Positions 26,832 through 36,800 of a stretch of 64,000 bases of DNA are shown piece by piece. The stretch's first letter is position 1; every line of letters starts with the position of its first letter. Below the pieces are notes generated by a model. That model did not search any database. It was not told where the DNA came from and was given only the letters and a program-made list of their open reading frames with translations. A program made the translations under genes and the position numbers. The DNA comes from Oscillospiraceae bacterium (GTDB taxonomy: Bacteria; Bacillota_A; Clostridia; Oscillospirales; Oscillospiraceae): assembly GCA_017456105.1 (NCBI GenBank), contig JAFTKA010000010.1, positions 1 to 64,000 of the forward strand, in the 5' to 3' direction.

Positions 26832-27527
26832 TTGTCTATGGTTTTTCCCTTATATTTTGCCATGACGGGAGCGGAGTTTCGTCTGTGCGATTCTGTTCCC
26901 GGACTGTGTGGGTGGCTATCCTGTCATTTTTCTTCCTACAACCAAGGGATCACCAACACCCCCCAACATTTACCAAAAGGCAGTATGCTGATCTTAGACG
27001 ACAGCACCCCCATAAGTGGGCATTCCCCGGAGCAAGTTACAAAGCAAATAACCGATCTTCTTGCAAGCTCTGTGGCTGATTCCGTCCTATTGGACTTTCA
27101 AAGACCGCCCACGGAAGAATCTTTAATAATGGCAAAAGCGTTACTGGCACTTCCCTGCCCTGTTGGCGTTTCAGAAAGCCATGCAAAGGATTTGACCTGC
27201 CCGGTATTTCTATCGCCGCCACCATTACATATCCCATTACAGAAACATATAACGCCTTGGCAGGGTCGTGAGATTTGGTTGGAGGCAGCTCTTGGTCAGG
27301 AGGCTGTGGCAGTTACCCGGGAGGGACTTCGTAATCGGCCGTGGATCGTTGCAAATAACCCCACACACTTTTCTCAGGAGCTTGCCTGTCATTATCAGAT
27401 CGTTCCGGGAGAAAATGAGATCCGGTTTCTGTTTCAACGTACCCGGGAGGACCTGAACGAACTGCTTGGCTTAGCAGAATCCCTTGGTATCCAACGTGCC
27501 GTCGGCCTATACCAGGAACTGCAATAA
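26832..27527 (+). CDS. hypothetical protein
   Basis: I do not recognise this 231-aa protein. It starts at TTG 26832, 6 nt after GGGAGG; an ATG two codons on is possible. It has no signal peptide or membrane helix. The alternation of short strands and helices (MLILDDSTPISGHS, SVLLDFQRPPTEES, PVGVSESHA) looks like half of a TIM-barrel or similar alpha/beta fold. Base composition matches its neighbours. It is divergent from yqeG and ends at a strong shared terminator. Confidence 0.7.
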   Translation: MSMVFPLYFAMTGAEFRLCDSVPGLCGWLSCHFSSYNQGITNTPQHLPKGSMLILDDSTPISGHSPEQVTKQITDLLASSVADSVLLDFQRPPTEESLIMAKALLALPCPVGVSESHAKDLTCPVFLSPPPLHIPLQKHITPWQGREIWLEAALGQEAVAVTREGLRNRPWIVANNPTHFSQELACHYQIVPGENEIRFLFQRTREDLNELLGLAESLGIQRAVGLYQELQ

Positions 27528-27530
27528 AAG

Positions 27531-27560
27531 AAACCGCTCTGCAAATGCAGAGCGGTTTTT
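27531..27560. terminator. bidirectional terminator before rpsU
   Basis: AAACCGCTCTGCA pairs with TGCAGAGCGGTTT, with T-runs beyond it on the plus strand and T-rich sequence on the minus strand. It serves the hypothetical gene and rpsU. Confidence 0.88.
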
Positions 27561-27582
27561 GAGCATAAATCAAGAGGGAATA

Positions 27583-27765
27583 TTAATAAAACTTCTTCTT
27601 GTTCTTACGGGCAGCTTCAGACTTCTGCTTACGCTTCAGGCTGGGGCTGACATAATGCTCGCGTTTCTTAACTTCGGCAATAACACCTTCCTTGGCACAG
27701 CTCCGCTTGAAACGACGCAGGGCGCTCTCCAAAGATTCGTTTTCCTTTACGCGAATTTCAGACAT
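27583..27765 (-). CDS. rpsU: ribosomal protein bS21
   Basis: This 60-aa very basic small-subunit protein begins [19 protein letters not shown] and ends RKNKKKFY, as in other bS21. It binds near the 3' end of 16S rRNA during initiation. It is monocistronic, with GGAGGGAGGG upstream. Confidence 0.97.
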   Translation of the reverse strand: MSEIRVKENESLESALRRFKRSCAKEGVIAEVKKREHYVSPSLKRKQKSEAARKNKKKFY

Positions 27766-27832
27766 TGTTTTCCCTCCCTCCGATGGTGTCCGGCTATTTC
27801 CTGGACACTTTCAGGGCCATATCGGCTTTCCT

Positions 27833-27861
27833 ATTATAAGCTCTTCTTTTAAAATTGTCAA
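27833..27861 (-). promoter_or_regulatory. consensus promoter of rpsU
   Basis: Minus strand TTGACA (27856-27861), a 17-nt spacer and TATAAT (27833-27838) match consensus fully. The leader of about 60 nt holds a small GTGTCC/GGACAC hairpin (27786-27808) just upstream of the ribosome binding site. Confidence 0.85.
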
Positions 27862-27895
27862 GCAGGATTTCTTGCTTTTTAACACATTTTTCCGA

Positions 27896-30319
27896 TTATT
27901 TGACAATCAGGTTCACAAGCTTATTCTTGACCACGATGGTCTTTATGATATTGCCGCCATTTTTCTCAAGGAATGCTGCGATCTTGGGATCAGCAAGCAC
28001 GTTATTGACAACAGTATCGTTATCAAGATCGGCGTCCATCTGCACAGTGCCACGCATCTTGCCGTTTACCTGCACGGCGATGGTAACCTCGGAGTCCTTA
28101 CACTTTTCCTCACTAAAGGCAGGCCAGCTTTCGTAAGCAATGGTATCATTATGGCCCATCGCCTGCCAGATCTCTTCACCGGCGTGGGGGGTGATGCAGG
28201 AGAACATCTTGATGAAGCCCTCGGCATACTCTCTGGGGCAGGAGCCGTTCTTGTAGACCTCGTTTACAAAGACCATCATCTGAGCAATGGCGGTATTGAA
28301 CGCCAGAGCCTCAAAGTCAGATGTAACCTTCTTAACGGTCTGATGGTAGATTTTAGTCAGCTTGCCGTCATCGGTGTCGGTGATGTTGCCGCTTTCGGTG
28401 AAGAAGTTCCACACACGGTTAATGAACTTTCTGGCACCGGCAACAGCGGTGGTGCTCCAGGGCTTGGAAACCTCCAGCGGGCCCATAAACATCTCGTAAA
28501 GACGCAGGGTATCCGCACCGTATTCTCTTACGATATCGCTGGGATTGACCACGTATTCCGGGAATCGCTTACCCATCTTAATGCCGTTTTCGCCCAGGAT
28601 CATACCCTGGTGTACCAGCTTCTTGAAGGGCTCTTTCACAGGAGACAGGCCATTATCATACAGGAATCTGTTCCAGATTCTGGAGTAGATCAGATGGCCA
28701 ACCGCATGCTCCGGACCACCGATATACAGGTCCACAGGCAGCCAGTGCTTCATCAACTCCGGATCGCAGAAGGTCTTGTCATTATTGGGGTCAATGTACC
28801 GCAGGTAGTACCAGGAAGAACCGGCCGAGCCGGGCATGGTAGAGGTCTCGCGGACGCCCTTCACGCCGTTTTTGTCATACTGCTTCCACTCGGTGGCATT
28901 CTCCAAAGGTGCCTGACCGTTTTTACCCTTGTAGTCCTCCAGTTCAGGCAGGATCAGGGGCAGTTCCTCGTCCGGCAGGAATACAGTCTTGCCGTCCTGG
29001 GTGTAGACACAGGGAACGGGCTCGCCCCAGTATCTCTGACGGGCAAAGATCCACTCACGGAAGTGGTAGTTATTCTTTCTTCTTGCCACACCGGCCTTTT
29101 CAAGCTTTTCGGTAATAGCCTCCTTGGCCTCTTCGACAGTCAAGCCCGTAAACTCCTCAGAGTTCATAAGCTTGCAGCCCTTACCAAGGTAGTCCTGCTT
29201 TTCGAAGGCACATTCGGACACATCTCTTCCCTCGATGACCTGCACCATGGGAATGTTGTGAGCAACCGCATACTCAAAGTCCCGCTGATCGTGGCTGGGA
29301 ACAGCCATAACTGCACCGGTACCGTAGTTACCCAAAACAAAGTCGCCAATGAACACAGGCACTTCCTTGCCATTGACAGGGTTAATGGCATAGACACCCT
29401 TCAAGGGGCAGCCGGTCTTGGTCTTAGTAGCATCGGTGCGGTCAATTTCGCTTTTGCTGGCAGCAGCCTTAATGTAGGCTTCTACCTCTTCCTTATTTTC
29501 CACACGGTCCATAAGGCCCTGCACGATCTTACCGTCGGGAGCAAGGACCATAAATGTAATGCCGTAAATGGTCTCGATACAGGTGGTGTAAATGGAGAAT
29601 TCTCCGCCGCCCACCAGCTTGAAATCCACCTCAACGCCGGTGGACTTGCCGATCCAGTTCCGCTGGATCTCCTTGGTGGATTCCGGCCAGTCGATCTCGT
29701 CAAGGCCCTCCAGAAGCTTTTCCGCAAAGGCAGCCTGGTCGATGACCCACTGCATCATCATTTTCTTTACAACGGGATAACCGCCACGCTCGGATTTGCC
29801 GTCAATGACCTCGTCATTGGCAAGTACCGTACCCAGCTCTTCACACCAGTTTACGGGCATCTCGATCCGCTTGGCGTAGCCCTCTTCATAGAGCTTCTTG
29901 AAGATCCACTGGGTCCACTTATAGAAAGAGGGGTCGGAGGTGGCGATCACCTTGGACCAGTCATAGTCAAAGCCCAGCTCCTTCAGCTGATTGGAGAAGG
30001 TCTTAATGTTCTCCTGGGTAAAGCCGTTGGGGTGATTGCCGGTGGAAACCGCGTACTGCTCCGCAGGCAGACCGAAGGAATCGTAGCCCATGGGGTGCAG
30101 CACGTTATAGCCCTGCATTCTCTTCATGCGGGACATAATGTCCGTTGCGGTATAGCCCTCAGGGTGGCCTGCGTGCAGACCTACGCCGGAGGGGTACGGG
30201 AACATATCCAGCACATAGTATTTGGGCTTGGAGAAATCCCACACATCGGTGTGGAAGGTATTATGCTCCTGCCAGTATTTTTGCCATTTCGGCTCTACTT
30301 CTCTATGTTCGTAATTCAT
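27896..30319 (-). CDS. leuS: leucyl-tRNA synthetase
   Basis: This 807-aa class Ia synthetase charges tRNA-Leu. The HIGH-type motif is HAGH (49-52) and the catalytic core and tRNA-binding C-terminal domain are present. The CP1 editing domain keeps AVPSHDQRD but has TTCIET where many LeuRS have TTRPDT. The KMSKS loop reads KMGKRFPEYVVNP (about residue 580) instead of KMSKSxGNVVNP. Since flanking sequence is well kept this is a lineage variant, not decay. I start at ATG 30319, just after the rsfS stop. Confidence 0.97.
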   Translation of the reverse strand: MNYEHREVEPKWQKYWQEHNTFHTDVWDFSKPKYYVLDMFPYPSGVGLHAGHPEGYTATDIMSRMKRMQGYNVLHPMGYDSFGLPAEQYAVSTGNHPNGFTQENIKTFSNQLKELGFDYDWSKVIATSDPSFYKWTQWIFKKLYEEGYAKRIEMPVNWCEELGTVLANDEVIDGKSERGGYPVVKKMMMQWVIDQAAFAEKLLEGLDEIDWPESTKEIQRNWIGKSTGVEVDFKLVGGGEFSIYTTCIETIYGITFMVLAPDGKIVQGLMDRVENKEEVEAYIKAAASKSEIDRTDATKTKTGCPLKGVYAINPVNGKEVPVFIGDFVLGNYGTGAVMAVPSHDQRDFEYAVAHNIPMVQVIEGRDVSECAFEKQDYLGKGCKLMNSEEFTGLTVEEAKEAITEKLEKAGVARRKNNYHFREWIFARQRYWGEPVPCVYTQDGKTVFLPDEELPLILPELEDYKGKNGQAPLENATEWKQYDKNGVKGVRETSTMPGSAGSSWYYLRYIDPNNDKTFCDPELMKHWLPVDLYIGGPEHAVGHLIYSRIWNRFLYDNGLSPVKEPFKKLVHQGMILGENGIKMGKRFPEYVVNPSDIVREYGADTLRLYEMFMGPLEVSKPWSTTAVAGARKFINRVWNFFTESGNITDTDDGKLTKIYHQTVKKVTSDFEALAFNTAIAQMMVFVNEVYKNGSCPREYAEGFIKMFSCITPHAGEEIWQAMGHNDTIAYESWPAFSEEKCKDSEVTIAVQVNGKMRGTVQMDADLDNDTVVNNVLADPKIAAFLEKNGGNIIKTIVVKNKLVNLIVK

Positions 30320-30321
30320 GG

Positions 30322-30696
30322 TCAAATACCTCTTTCCATTTCAGGAATAATCTCAGTAAGGGGCACTTCCTCCGCATCGGCCCACAGCCGCTCCAGGGAG
30401 TAGAACTCTCTTGCCTCCTGGGTAAATACGTGGACAACGATGGAGCCGAAATCCAACAGCTCCCAGGTATTGCCACGGTGTCCCTCACGGCCCAGCATGG
30501 GCTCACCCAGCTCCTGCAACGTATACTCAGCGTAGTCGCACAGAGTCTTTACGTGGGTACTGGACGTACCGGTGCAGATCAGAAAATAATCCGCAAGAGA
30601 ACTTACCTTATCGATCTTCAGCAGCCGGATATCCAAACCCTTTTTGCTGTCCAATGCCTTTGTTACTTCATAGGCTACCTTTTTTGCACTCAACAT
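30322..30696 (-). CDS. rsfS: ribosomal silencing factor RsfS
   Basis: This 124-aa protein binds uL14 on the large subunit and blocks subunit joining when nutrients are low. It has the DIRLLKIDKVSSLADYFLIC opening strand-helix region and the ...GNTWELLDFGSIVVHVF core. The nadD-yqeK-rsfS-leuS order is conserved in Firmicutes. Confidence 0.96.
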   Translation of the reverse strand: MLSAKKVAYEVTKALDSKKGLDIRLLKIDKVSSLADYFLICTGTSSTHVKTLCDYAEYTLQELGEPMLGREGHRGNTWELLDFGSIVVHVFTQEAREFYSLERLWADAEEVPLTEIIPEMERGI

Positions 30697-30708
30697 AGAA
30701 TCACCCTT

Positions 30709-31884
30709 TCATATTGCTACCTGTTCCAAGCCCATTAAAGCCTGCTGGGACTCAGGAGAGATCTCCCTACCCTGCTCTTTTAATAGCTTTATGGTCATCA
30801 TCAGGCCTAATTTCAATGCTTTATCCAAGTCTTCATAGGCAAGACGCCGAAGCTCCTCCACACCGGGGAAGTCCCGGTTAGGCTCCATATAGTCTGCCAC
30901 ATAGATCACCTTTTCCAAGGTGTTCATATTCCCTTTTCCGGTGGTGTGGGAGGCGATCGCCGCCACCACGTCAGGTTTTTCCCCAAAGATCCGCTCCGCT
31001 ACCAACGAGCCCGTCAGAGCATGGAGAGTCTTGGGATTGGTATAGGAAAACCGGTCCAGAATGATACCGTACTTTTCACACAAAGTCAATTGCTGCTGGG
31101 ACGTCAGAGCCTTTGTAATATCGTGGAGCAACCCTGCTCTGGCGGCCGATACATGGTCTGCACCCCAGCGTTTCGCCAAGTCCACTGCCGTATCCCGGCA
31201 GCCCAGTATGTGGTTTATCCGGTTTGGCTTAACAAGTGTTGTAACTACCTGCTCCAGCTGTGCCTCCGACAGATTTTTGCAGGTTGGGGCATACAGCCCT
31301 TGCCGATGGATATACTCTCCCACACCTGCGGGAAGAAAATCCTCAGCACAGCGGAATGTGATCAGCCGCCTGAGCTCTGTGGAAGAAATCTCTGTAACGG
31401 GATTTTCCACGAGGTACACCTTTGCTCCCTGTTCCTCCAGGGAGGCTTTTTGCTGAGCGATGGCGTCGATCTCACCCTTTTCGCCCCGGTAAAACACACC
31501 CAAAGCGGCATTTTCCAGAATCTTTTCCGGATTCCGCCACTTTGTAAAGCTCAGGAACATATCCGTACCCATCAAGAAGATCAGTTCCTCATCAGGATAG
31601 GCTTTCTTCAGCTCCGCTACTGTCTCATAGGTGTAGCTGGTGCCGCCACGCTGCAGCTCAATATCCGATATCTCGATCTGCGTTCCTAAGGTTGCAATGC
31701 GGAGCATTTCCATTCTTTGCTCCGGCGTGGGAGAATTCTCGGGCAACGGTTTATGGGGAGAAATACAGGCAGGAATCAGCATAAGTCTATCCAAGTTCAG
31801 TGCCGTAATGGCATACTGAGCCGCCCGGATATGCCCAATATGAGGCGGATTAAATGTACCGCCGTATATGCCGATTCTACCCAT
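30709..31884 (-). CDS. nadD: fused nicotinate-nucleotide adenylyltransferase and YqeK HD-domain hydrolase
   Basis: This 391-aa protein joins two enzymes usually made separately. Residues 1-200 are NadD (GIYGGTFNPPHIGH, later ISSTELRR), which makes deamido-NAD. Residues about 215-391 are a YqeK-type HD phosphohydrolase (INHILGC, ARAGLLHDITKA, ASHTTG, VADYMEPNR); YqeK proteins hydrolyse Ap4A. The start is ATG 31884, 7 nt after AAGGGG, instead of an ATG two codons upstream that overlaps this site. The fusion occurs in some Clostridia. Confidence 0.94.
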   Translation of the reverse strand: MGRIGIYGGTFNPPHIGHIRAAQYAITALNLDRLMLIPACISPHKPLPENSPTPEQRMEMLRIATLGTQIEISDIELQRGGTSYTYETVAELKKAYPDEELIFLMGTDMFLSFTKWRNPEKILENAALGVFYRGEKGEIDAIAQQKASLEEQGAKVYLVENPVTEISSTELRRLITFRCAEDFLPAGVGEYIHRQGLYAPTCKNLSEAQLEQVVTTLVKPNRINHILGCRDTAVDLAKRWGADHVSAARAGLLHDITKALTSQQQLTLCEKYGIILDRFSYTNPKTLHALTGSLVAERIFGEKPDVVAAIASHTTGKGNMNTLEKVIYVADYMEPNRDFPGVEELRRLAYEDLDKALKLGLMMTIKLLKEQGREISPESQQALMGLEQVAI

Positions 31885-31899
31885 TTTCATTCCCCTTGG

Positions 31900-32361
31900 T
31901 TAATCATTTTCCCGAAGTTGCTTCTCTCTCGCCTTCTCGATGGCTTTATCGATGGCCATCTGACGGAAATATTCATTCCGCTGCTCACGCACTTTTTTTG
32001 CCGCCTGGCGGCGTGCCTGAGCACCCTTGCGGACAGGATTTGCTTTTTTCTCTTTCCGCTTGGCTCTGCCGGTCTGATTCCGCTCCTGCTGGAGCTTTTC
32101 ACTAAACCGGTAGATCACAAATTTCGTGCCGATCACCGCAACACCGTCGGCTCCGGTGGCCTCACAAATGGCATCACTTACCTCCCGGGGTGTCATCATC
32201 GCACCCTCCAGGACCTTGCCCTTTACCAATTCACGGGCTACCAGCTGGGTCTCTGCCTCGGCAATCACGGTATCCGTTACGCCGCCCTTACCCACCATCA
32301 GGGTGGTATCCAGGGTATTGGCCTGGCTTCTCAGCTCTGCCCGTTCTTTACTTGTCAGCAT
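31900..32361 (-). CDS. YhbY-type CRM-domain RNA-binding protein with basic tail
   Basis: This 153-aa protein has an N-terminal CRM/YhbY fold (1-95; LTSKERAELRSQAN, VGKGGVTDTVI, KFVIYR) linked to large-subunit assembly. The roughly 55-residue Lys/Arg/Gln/Ala-rich tail is not part of the usual 97-aa YhbY and is probably helical. It overlaps rdgB by 14 nt. Confidence 0.9.
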   Translation of the reverse strand: MLTSKERAELRSQANTLDTTLMVGKGGVTDTVIAEAETQLVARELVKGKVLEGAMMTPREVSDAICEATGADGVAVIGTKFVIYRFSEKLQQERNQTGRAKRKEKKANPVRKGAQARRQAAKKVREQRNEYFRQMAIDKAIEKAREKQLREND

Positions 32362-32953
32362 AGCCTGCCTCCTTTAACTTCTCATAAAAGGCTTTTAATG
32401 CGTTTGCCCGGTGAGAAACCTGATTTTTCTCCTCCGGGGACAGTTCCGCAGTACTCTTACCCAAAGGCGGGTAGTAGAAAATAGGATCGTATCCGAAACC
32501 GTTTTCACCCACAGGTGCCCGCAGAAGCTCGCCATGGATCTCGCCCCGGGCCTGAATGACCTCTCCGTCGGGGGTAACCATGGTAATGACACAGACAAAC
32601 TGTGCCTGCCGCTGGCCGTCGGGAACATGCTCTGTGTTCTTGAGTAAAAGCAGTAATCTTCCCCAGTCGTCCAAAGAATCATCAAAGCCGTAACGGGCGG
32701 AGTAAATACCCGGCTCACCATTCAATGCGTCCACCGCAATACCGGAATCATCAGCCAAAGCCGGAAGGCCTGTGGCCTTCATCACAGCCTCGGCCTTAAT
32801 AAAGGAATTCTCCTCAAAGGTCGAACCGTTTTCCTCTACGTCAATGTCCACACCAAGCTCCGACTGCAAAACCAGCTCCATATCAAACAGTTCTGTTATT
32901 TTGCTGATTTCCTGGAGCTTGTGCTTATTTTTACTTGCTAAAACAACTTTCAT
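32348..32953 (-). CDS. rdgB: XTP/dITP diphosphatase (RdgB/HAM1)
   Basis: This 201-aa house-cleaning enzyme hydrolyses non-canonical purine triphosphates such as dITP and XTP. It has VVLASKNKHKLQEI at the start, LADDSGIAVDALNGEPGIYSAR and the GFGYDPIFYYP motif. It lies 8 nt after ftsY. Confidence 0.96.
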   Translation of the reverse strand: MKVVLASKNKHKLQEISKITELFDMELVLQSELGVDIDVEENGSTFEENSFIKAEAVMKATGLPALADDSGIAVDALNGEPGIYSARYGFDDSLDDWGRLLLLLKNTEHVPDGQRQAQFVCVITMVTPDGEVIQARGEIHGELLRAPVGENGFGYDPIFYYPPLGKSTAELSPEEKNQVSHRANALKAFYEKLKEAGYADK

Positions 32954-32961
32954 ACTGTCTC

Positions 32962-33864
32962 CTAAAACAGGGCATCAACGAAGGACTGTGCCTCAAAGGG
33001 CATTAAGTCCTCTGCCTGCTCGCCCACGCCAACGAATTTCACAGGGATCTGCAAGCTGTCCGCCACGGCGATCACAATACCGCCCTTGGCAGTGCCGTCC
33101 AGCTTGGTCAGAGCCAGTGCCGTAACACCGGCCGTTTCCTGAAACTGCTTTGCCTGGATCAGGCCGTTTTGACCGGTGGTGCCGTCCAGCACCAAAAGCA
33201 CCTCCTTGGAGGCGTTAGGCAGTTCTCTGTCCACGATCCTGCGGATCTTATTCAGCTCGTTCATCAGATTCTGCTTGTTGTGCAGACGGCCGGCAGTGTC
33301 GATCAAAATCACATCAACACCCTTGGCCTTGGCAGACTGGATTCCGTCAAACACCACAGAGGCAGGGTCAGCACCCTCATTCTGCCGCACAATAGCAGCA
33401 CCGGAACGCTCAGCCCAAACCTCCAACTGGTCGGCAGCAGCGGCACGGAAGGTATCGCCGGCAACCAAAAGGACATTCTTACCCTCAGCTATCAGCCGGG
33501 TAGCGATCTTACCGATGGTGGTGGTCTTACCCACACCGTTGACGCCCAGCACCAGCACCACCGCAGGCTTGTTTTCCATATTGAGTGCGGTATCGCCCAC
33601 GTTCAGCATATCCACAAGGATCACTTTCAGTGCCTGCTTGGCCTCTTCGGCAGTTTTCAGGTGCTGCTCCTTGACTGCCTTTCTCAGACGGTCAGCGGCC
33701 TTCACCGCCGTATCCACACCCAAGTCCGCCATAATGAGGCTCTCTTCCAATTCCTCGTAGAAATCCTCATCAATTTCACTGGCAGTGAATACGTTGCCCA
33801 AGGTGGCACTTAAGGCACTCCGCGTTTTCGACAGACCTGATTTGATTTTCTCAAAAAAGCCCAT
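32962..33864 (-). CDS. ftsY: SRP receptor GTPase FtsY
   Basis: This 300-aa protein docks signal recognition particle at the membrane. It has an NG domain only: N domain (1-90), G1 GVNGVGKTTTIGK, DTAGR and TKLDGTAKGG. The acidic A domain of E. coli is absent, as in most Firmicutes. I start at ATG 33864 (MGFFEKIKSGL). Confidence 0.96.
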   Translation of the reverse strand: MGFFEKIKSGLSKTRSALSATLGNVFTASEIDEDFYEELEESLIMADLGVDTAVKAADRLRKAVKEQHLKTAEEAKQALKVILVDMLNVGDTALNMENKPAVVLVLGVNGVGKTTTIGKIATRLIAEGKNVLLVAGDTFRAAAADQLEVWAERSGAAIVRQNEGADPASVVFDGIQSAKAKGVDVILIDTAGRLHNKQNLMNELNKIRRIVDRELPNASKEVLLVLDGTTGQNGLIQAKQFQETAGVTALALTKLDGTAKGGIVIAVADSLQIPVKFVGVGEQAEDLMPFEAQSFVDALF

Positions 33865-33874
33865 ATTCGCTCCT

Positions 33875-36800
33875 TTATTCCACAATACCCAGATAGCTCT
33901 CCATCTGATTGAGATCCAGCCGCAGCAGCTTACTGACACCCTGCTCTTGCATGGTAACACCGTACAGCACGTCGGAGGCCTCCATGGTGCCACGACGGTG
34001 GGTAATAACGATGAACTGGGTCTTCTCGCTTAAATTCCGCAGGTAGGAGGAGAACCGTTCCACGTTCCGGTCGTCCAGGGCGGCGTCGATCTCGTCCAGC
34101 ATGCAAAACGGCGTCGGCCGTACCTTCAAAATGGCAAAGTACAGAGCAATTGCCACAAAGGCCTTTTCACCGCCGGACAGCAGCGTAATGGTCTTAACCT
34201 GCTTTCCGGGAGGCTGCACACGGATCTCAATGCCGCAGATCAGAGGCTCCTCAGGATCCTCCAAAAGAAGCTGACCCTTACCGCCGCCGAACATTTCCTC
34301 AAAGACCTCACCAAAATATTTGTCGATCTTTTGGAACTCGCCTACGAAGATGGTGGTCATTTCCTGGGTAATATTTTTGATAATGCTCTCCAAGTCCTTC
34401 TTGGAGTTCAGCACGTCGTCCCGCTGGCCGGTCAGATAGGTATACCGCTCATTGACACGGGCGTATTCTTCGATGGCACCCAAATTGGGCGTACCCAAAG
34501 CACCGATCTTCCGACGCAATTCCGCGATCCGACGGGTTCCGGCTGCCACCGACTCAATTTCGCCCCGTTTTTCCACAGCAGTGCTGGGTGTCAAACCATA
34601 GGTATCCCAAAGCCTGTCAATGGTATTGCGTTCTTCGATCGCCGCGGTCTCTTTCTTATTCTCCAACAGAGCACAAGCCCGCTCCATATTGACAATGGAC
34701 TTGTTCTGCTCCTGGATCTGACCCTCATTGCGGGACTTGCGGGCTTCCATTTCCGCATACTGGGCAAGAGCGTCCTTCATAGAAGCACGGACCTTGTCAG
34801 TCTCTGCGTCGGACTCTTCCTGCCGCTGCTTCTGCAGACGGATCTGTTCCTCCAACAGAGCAATCTCATTGTGGATATTATCAATATCCGCAAGCTTTTT
34901 GGTTCTGTCGCCCTCGGCTGCGGTCTGCAGTACCCGCAGGTCTGCAATATGGCTCTGAGCGGTGGTCCGCTCGGCTTCCAGTGCAGCAGTTTCCTGACGG
35001 ATCTCGTTCATAGTATCCGTCAGCTTGGCAACACGCTCATCGGCGTCCAGCTGGCTGCCCTCCAGATTTGCGATCTCCTGACGGGTCTGCTCCAGCTGAC
35101 GGCTGTAAACCTGCATCTGGGCCGTGGCTGCGGCATACTGCTCCTTGTCGGAACGCTCCCGGGTAAGCAGAGCCTCCTGCTCACGACGGGCAGCCTCAGC
35201 CGCTTCCTGCACTGCCTGCAACCAAATTTCGTGTTGCTTTTCAAGACCCTCCTGGGTCAAAACCTGCTTTTCAGCCTCAGCAAGCTGCTCCCGGGCGGTA
35301 TTCATCTGGAATTCCACCTGATCGGCAAGCCGCTTGGCCTCCTGCAACTCCAGCTCCTGCTTCTCCAGTTTTTCGGTCAGTTCCTTTTGCTGGGCCAAAA
35401 GTCTCTGGAGCTCATTGGCACGGCTCAGGATACCGGCTTCCTTATTGACGGAACCACCGGTGATAGAGCCGCCGGCATTGATCACCTGACCGTCCAGAGT
35501 AACGATCTTAAACCGATGAGAGAATTTATTGGCCATTGTGATAGCAGAATCCAGGTCTCTAACAATGACGATTCTGCCCAGCAGATTCTCAACGATATTG
35601 CGATATTTCTTTTCGCAGTTCACAAGCTCAGAGGCCATGCCCACAAAGCCGTTGCAGCGATCCAGTCCTGTCTCCTTCAGGTTTCGGGGTTCAATGACGG
35701 AAATGGGCAAAAACGTGGCTCTGCCGCCCACACGCTTCAAAAACGCCACGGCAGCCTTTGCGTCCTGCTCGGTATCCACCACCACTTCCTGCAACGCACC
35801 GCCCAGGGCGATCTCAATTGCCACCGCATACTTGTCCTCCGTGCGGATCAGCTGGGAGATGGGGCCGTGAACATTTCTTAATGCACCCCGCTTAGCCTCC
35901 TGCATGACCTGCTTAACGGACTTGTGATAGCCCTCAAAATCCCGCTCCATAGCCTGGAACACATTTGTCTTGGCAGTAACGCTGTCAAGAGAGGTCTTAA
36001 GCTTTTGGACGGACTCAATTAGTTCATCACGCCGCTTGTTGCGGGTAGTCTGCCGCAGAGCATAGCCTGCGATGGAATTATTAAGAGAGGTAACTTCCTC
36101 CCGGGCCTTTTTCAATTCCTCACGGCAGGCCTTTAAGTTTTCCTCGGCCTCCTGCTGACGGGCAATGCCGGCGTCCAGATCAGCCTGCAGCTGATCTTTC
36201 CGTTCAGTACCCTGTTCCAGATTAGTATCCAGCGTCTTAATGTCCGCTTCCTTGGCTGCCAGGTCGCCGGTCAGCTGCACTTCCCTGCTCCGCAGTTCCA
36301 TAAACTGCCGGTTGATGCCCTGGGCATCGGCAGTCATGGCCGCCAGCTCACGCTGCAGGGTTTCCAGAGTCTCGTTCTTTTGTGTCAGGGTTTCATTGAT
36401 CTCATCAATCCGCTTTCCGGTCTGCTCCAGCTGAGCACCGATACCGCTGCTCCGCTCCTGCTGACCTTCCAGGTCGGCCTCGTTCCGACGGATATTTTCT
36501 CGATTATTGTCGATCGCACCCTGCAGAACGGCGATCTGTCCGTCGATCTGCTGATGGATACCCTCCAGCATACTGATCTGCACCCGGAAATTATCCACCG
36601 TTTCATTCCGCTGACGCAGTTCGCCTGCCATCTGCTCGGTGTTTTCGTAAAGCTTGTCCAGCTCCTCGTGAGCCTGCTGCAGCACAAAGGACGCGGAGGC
36701 ATAGTCCTCCTCTGCCTTCTTGGCATCGGCGGACAGCTTATCCAGCTTATCCAGCCACACGGCAACCTCAACGCCCTGCAGTTCGTCCCGCAGTTCAATA

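Noticed and set aside
27692..30403. A 903-codon open frame on the plus strand opposite leuS.
   Set aside because: It is antisense to a well-conserved synthetase gene, has no ribosome binding site or recognisable domain, and reflects codon bias of the true strand.
34331..35881. A 516-codon open frame antisense to smc.
   Set aside because: It mirrors the coiled-coil codons of SMC (Leu/Gln-rich on the other strand) and has no start signal.
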